Both the position numbers and the translations under genes were made by a program. A model generated the notes under the pieces. It was given only the letters and a program-made list of their open reading frames with translations, was not told the origin of the DNA and did not search any database. Below, piece after piece: positions 40,474-41,897 of a DNA stretch of 41,897 nt (positions are counted from its first letter, which is position 1; every line of letters begins with the position of its first letter). Source of the stretch: Paenibacillus herberti (GTDB lineage Bacteria > Bacillota > Bacilli > Paenibacillales > Paenibacillaceae); NCBI RefSeq assembly GCF_002233675.1, contig NZ_NMUQ01000003.1, positions 204,104 to 246,000 of the forward strand. Reading direction: 5' to 3'.

Positions 40474-40995
40474 ATGATTCTCAACGCTGGGCAGGCCGAA
40501 ACTAGCGGATTTGGCGGCAGCTCCAGATTAAGTATGGTACTAGTACTTTTCATTCTTCTTTGTATTGTCGTTTCCACCTTCCTGCCTAACACTATCGTAG
40601 CTGAAGAAGCTGCCAATATTGGAGCGGGTTCGGTGGAATTCCACGTCATTAACAATACCGGCTACGCTTTTTTTATGTATAAAATATCGGGAGATATCGC
40701 TCAGAATCCAACATCCTTTAACCTTCGTCCTAATGGAGGCAGCACTACGGTATTTGTAGTCAATCCTTCTCCTGTTGGATTAACTAAGGTCACTTCTAGT
40801 TTCCTGGTTCATAATCCTAGATTTGGCGGGGACTTTGATCGGGATGGGCTAGTAATTGTAACGATGGCAGTCCGCGAAACTACAATTGGCATTCCTTACA
40901 GAAGATTTGATAGCGTGCAGATTGCGCGAGCCCCGCTTTATAATCCGATTGGCTACCTGATCAGCGGCTTAACTTTAACGTTTAATAACCTGTAA
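40474..40995 (+). CDS. One-TM protein of unknown function
   Basis: A 173-residue protein with a single membrane segment (LSMVLVLFILLCIVVSTFL, residues 19-37) and a beta-rich, probably external C-terminal part (VEFHVINNTGYAFFMYKISG; VTSSFLVHNPRFGGDFDRDG). The N-terminal GFGGSSRLSMVLVLFILL resembles the hydrophobic core of small YjcZ-type sporulation peptides, which is only a hint. AGGAG lies 8 bp before the ATG. A strong bidirectional terminator follows. Confidence 0.55.
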   Translation: MILNAGQAETSGFGGSSRLSMVLVLFILLCIVVSTFLPNTIVAEEAANIGAGSVEFHVINNTGYAFFMYKISGDIAQNPTSFNLRPNGGSTTVFVVNPSPVGLTKVTSSFLVHNPRFGGDFDRDGLVIVTMAVRETTIGIPYRRFDSVQIARAPLYNPIGYLISGLTLTFNNL

Positions 40996-41015
40996 CGCTT
41001 CTGCTTCTAAAATCA

Positions 41016-41053
41016 AAAGGCGAAAACGGCTCCTCATAGCCGTTTTCGCCTTT
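41016..41053. terminator. Bidirectional terminator between convergent genes
   Basis: AAAGGCGAAAACGGCT (41016-41031) pairs exactly with AGCCGTTTTCGCCTTT (41038-41053) around a 6-nt loop, with T-rich or A-rich flanks serving both directions. Confidence 0.92.
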
Positions 41054-41059
41054 ACTATT

Positions 41060-41614
41060 TCACCCTGCGCCATCCCATTTCTGTGCATACTCGCCCGGCT
41101 TGATTCCCTCGTATCGGGCAAAGGCGCGCTTAAACGAGTATACATTTTCGTAGCCGACGGTTGAGGCGATCTTCTCCATATCGCCACTGTTTTCGCGCAG
41201 CAGCTCCTTGGCCCGTTCCATCCGCAGCCGGGACAGATAATCGTAGAAGTTGACGCCTGCCACTTCTTTGAACGTTTTTGATACGCTGGAAACCGACATG
41301 TCGATCATCGCCGCCAGCGATTTGAGCGATACGTCGGACTCCGTGTAGTTCCGGTTGACGTAGTCCAGCAGCTTGCTTCCGATCTCCATTTCTGACGGCG
41401 TGTTGGAATATTGAATTCGCTCGCAAATGACGGTGCTGACCTCCAGTACATAACTCCACATTTCCTCCGTATCGCCCGATTCGGCGCGGCTGCGAAACTG
41501 CTTTGCGTAGAGGGTCGAGTTTATGTTCATCTCGGAAAGCACGCGCAACATCGTTTCCATCAGCAAAAGGGTAAAGTTACAGTATCTTGGAACGGCAGAA
41601 TCACTAAAAATCAA
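41060..41614 (-). pseudogene. AraC family regulator, 5'-truncated
   Basis: The C-terminal half of an AraC-type regulator: a connector helix (LLLMETMLRVLSEMN) and both helix-turn-helix units (VSLKSLAAMIDMSVSSVSKTFKEV; MEKIASTVGYENVYSFKRAFARYEGIKPGEYA). Full-length response regulators of this kind run to about 500-750 residues, but here only about 170 remain. The open frame ends at 41614 with a dozen residues that belong to neighbouring DNA, and no ribosome binding site is seen. The gene meets the 3' fragment of another gene near 41570. It is best read as a broken gene. Confidence 0.7.
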
Positions 41615-41866
41615 GATTTATATGGCATACAATATAATAACCCGATGGGGCCATATCAGCCCGTATATTGGGCAAAAGATGGCATATATAAAGTTAATGT
41701 TTTTTCTGTAAGCGACAGTGGAAAAACTACTAATGCAAGGCAGGCTGAGGTAGTAGTTTCGAATGATTTTGCAAATCCAATAGCATTGATTCCTACTCCT
41801 CCCAAAAAGGCATTTATTAAGGCTCTTCGCTCTATTGGATGGGCAATGCTCGAAAAAATAGTGTAA
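41575..41866 (+). pseudogene. 3' fragment of an unknown, secreted-looking protein gene
   Basis: From about 41575 the plus strand encodes a coherent C-terminal fragment (KGKVTVSWNGRITKNQDLYG; YWAKDGIYKVNVFSVSDSG; PKKAFIKALRSIGWAMLEKIV) ending TAA at 41864-41866. The Trp/Tyr-rich beta pattern looks like an Ig-like or adhesion domain. Codons are AT-rich. Upstream of about 41575 the same frame is the antisense of the AraC fragment, so the real 5' part is missing. I do not recognise the family. Confidence 0.55.
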
Positions 41867-41897
41867 TAGCCATGCAAATTCGTAAGAGTTTCTTTAA

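Noticed and set aside
41411-41574. Upstream part of the plus-strand frame that ends at 41866
   Set aside because: It is the exact antisense of the AraC fragment and does not read as protein; only the part from about 41575 is believable.

Overview
The window looks like chromosomal DNA of an endospore-forming member of the Bacillales, most likely Paenibacillus or a close relative. This is inferred from gene content and from strong AGGAGG-type ribosome binding sites. Content includes PdaA (spore-cortex muramic delta-lactam synthesis), a family II Mn-dependent pyrophosphatase very like Bacillus PpaC, a Btr-type AraC/binding-protein fusion regulator, Fur-box promoters, a stalk-domain surface protein and a Firmicutes-style ethanolamine microcompartment. 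I could not run any database search.

Layout. 1-660: thirteen 51-bp tandem repeats, each able to fold into a hairpin. 772-6775: a tightly packed operon for N-acetylmannosamine/sialic-acid type sugars (DUF4127 protein, NanE, RpiR/MurR regulator, NanK-like ROK kinase, FAD oxidoreductase). 6874-14637: surface and secreted proteins, including a 1276-residue twelve-domain DUF11-type protein on the minus strand and a stalk-domain protein. 14714-14811: a cluster of DnaA boxes. 14919-18437: PdaA, an SRPBCC/ArsR pair, a FrnE-like DsbA-family protein and a ZIP metal transporter. 18627-22456: a VTT-domain membrane protein and two MFS transporters. The 3' end of the first transporter is partly copied downstream of the second.

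22627-34814 is the centrepiece: a promoter with an overlapping catabolite-repression-like site, then a DeoR regulator, a PHP phosphoesterase, an MgtC-like protein and an ethanolamine microcompartment operon (eutL, a tailed BMC-H gene, eutE, eutM, pduL, a flavoprotein-like gene, eutN, eutS, eutP, eutA, eutB, eutC). EutBC, with the reactivase EutA, would split ethanolamine to acetaldehyde and ammonia. EutE would make acetyl-CoA and PduL acetyl phosphate, inside a shell of EutL/M/N/S and the tailed BMC-H protein. The usual EutVW two-component system, EutH transporter, EutT adenosyltransferase, EutQ and EutG are not in the window. An EutT/EutQ-like terminal module is instead fused to PduL and to the flavoprotein-like protein.

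34971-38947: pyrophosphatase PpaC, then two Fur-box promoters driving a siderophore-binding lipoprotein and a regulator carrying a paralogous binding-protein domain. 38968-41897 is more AT-rich and accessory: a membrane-anchored HTH protein, an Imm11-like immunity protein, a one-TM protein, and two truncated genes (an AraC-type regulator and a secreted-looking protein) joined at what looks like a recombination junction.
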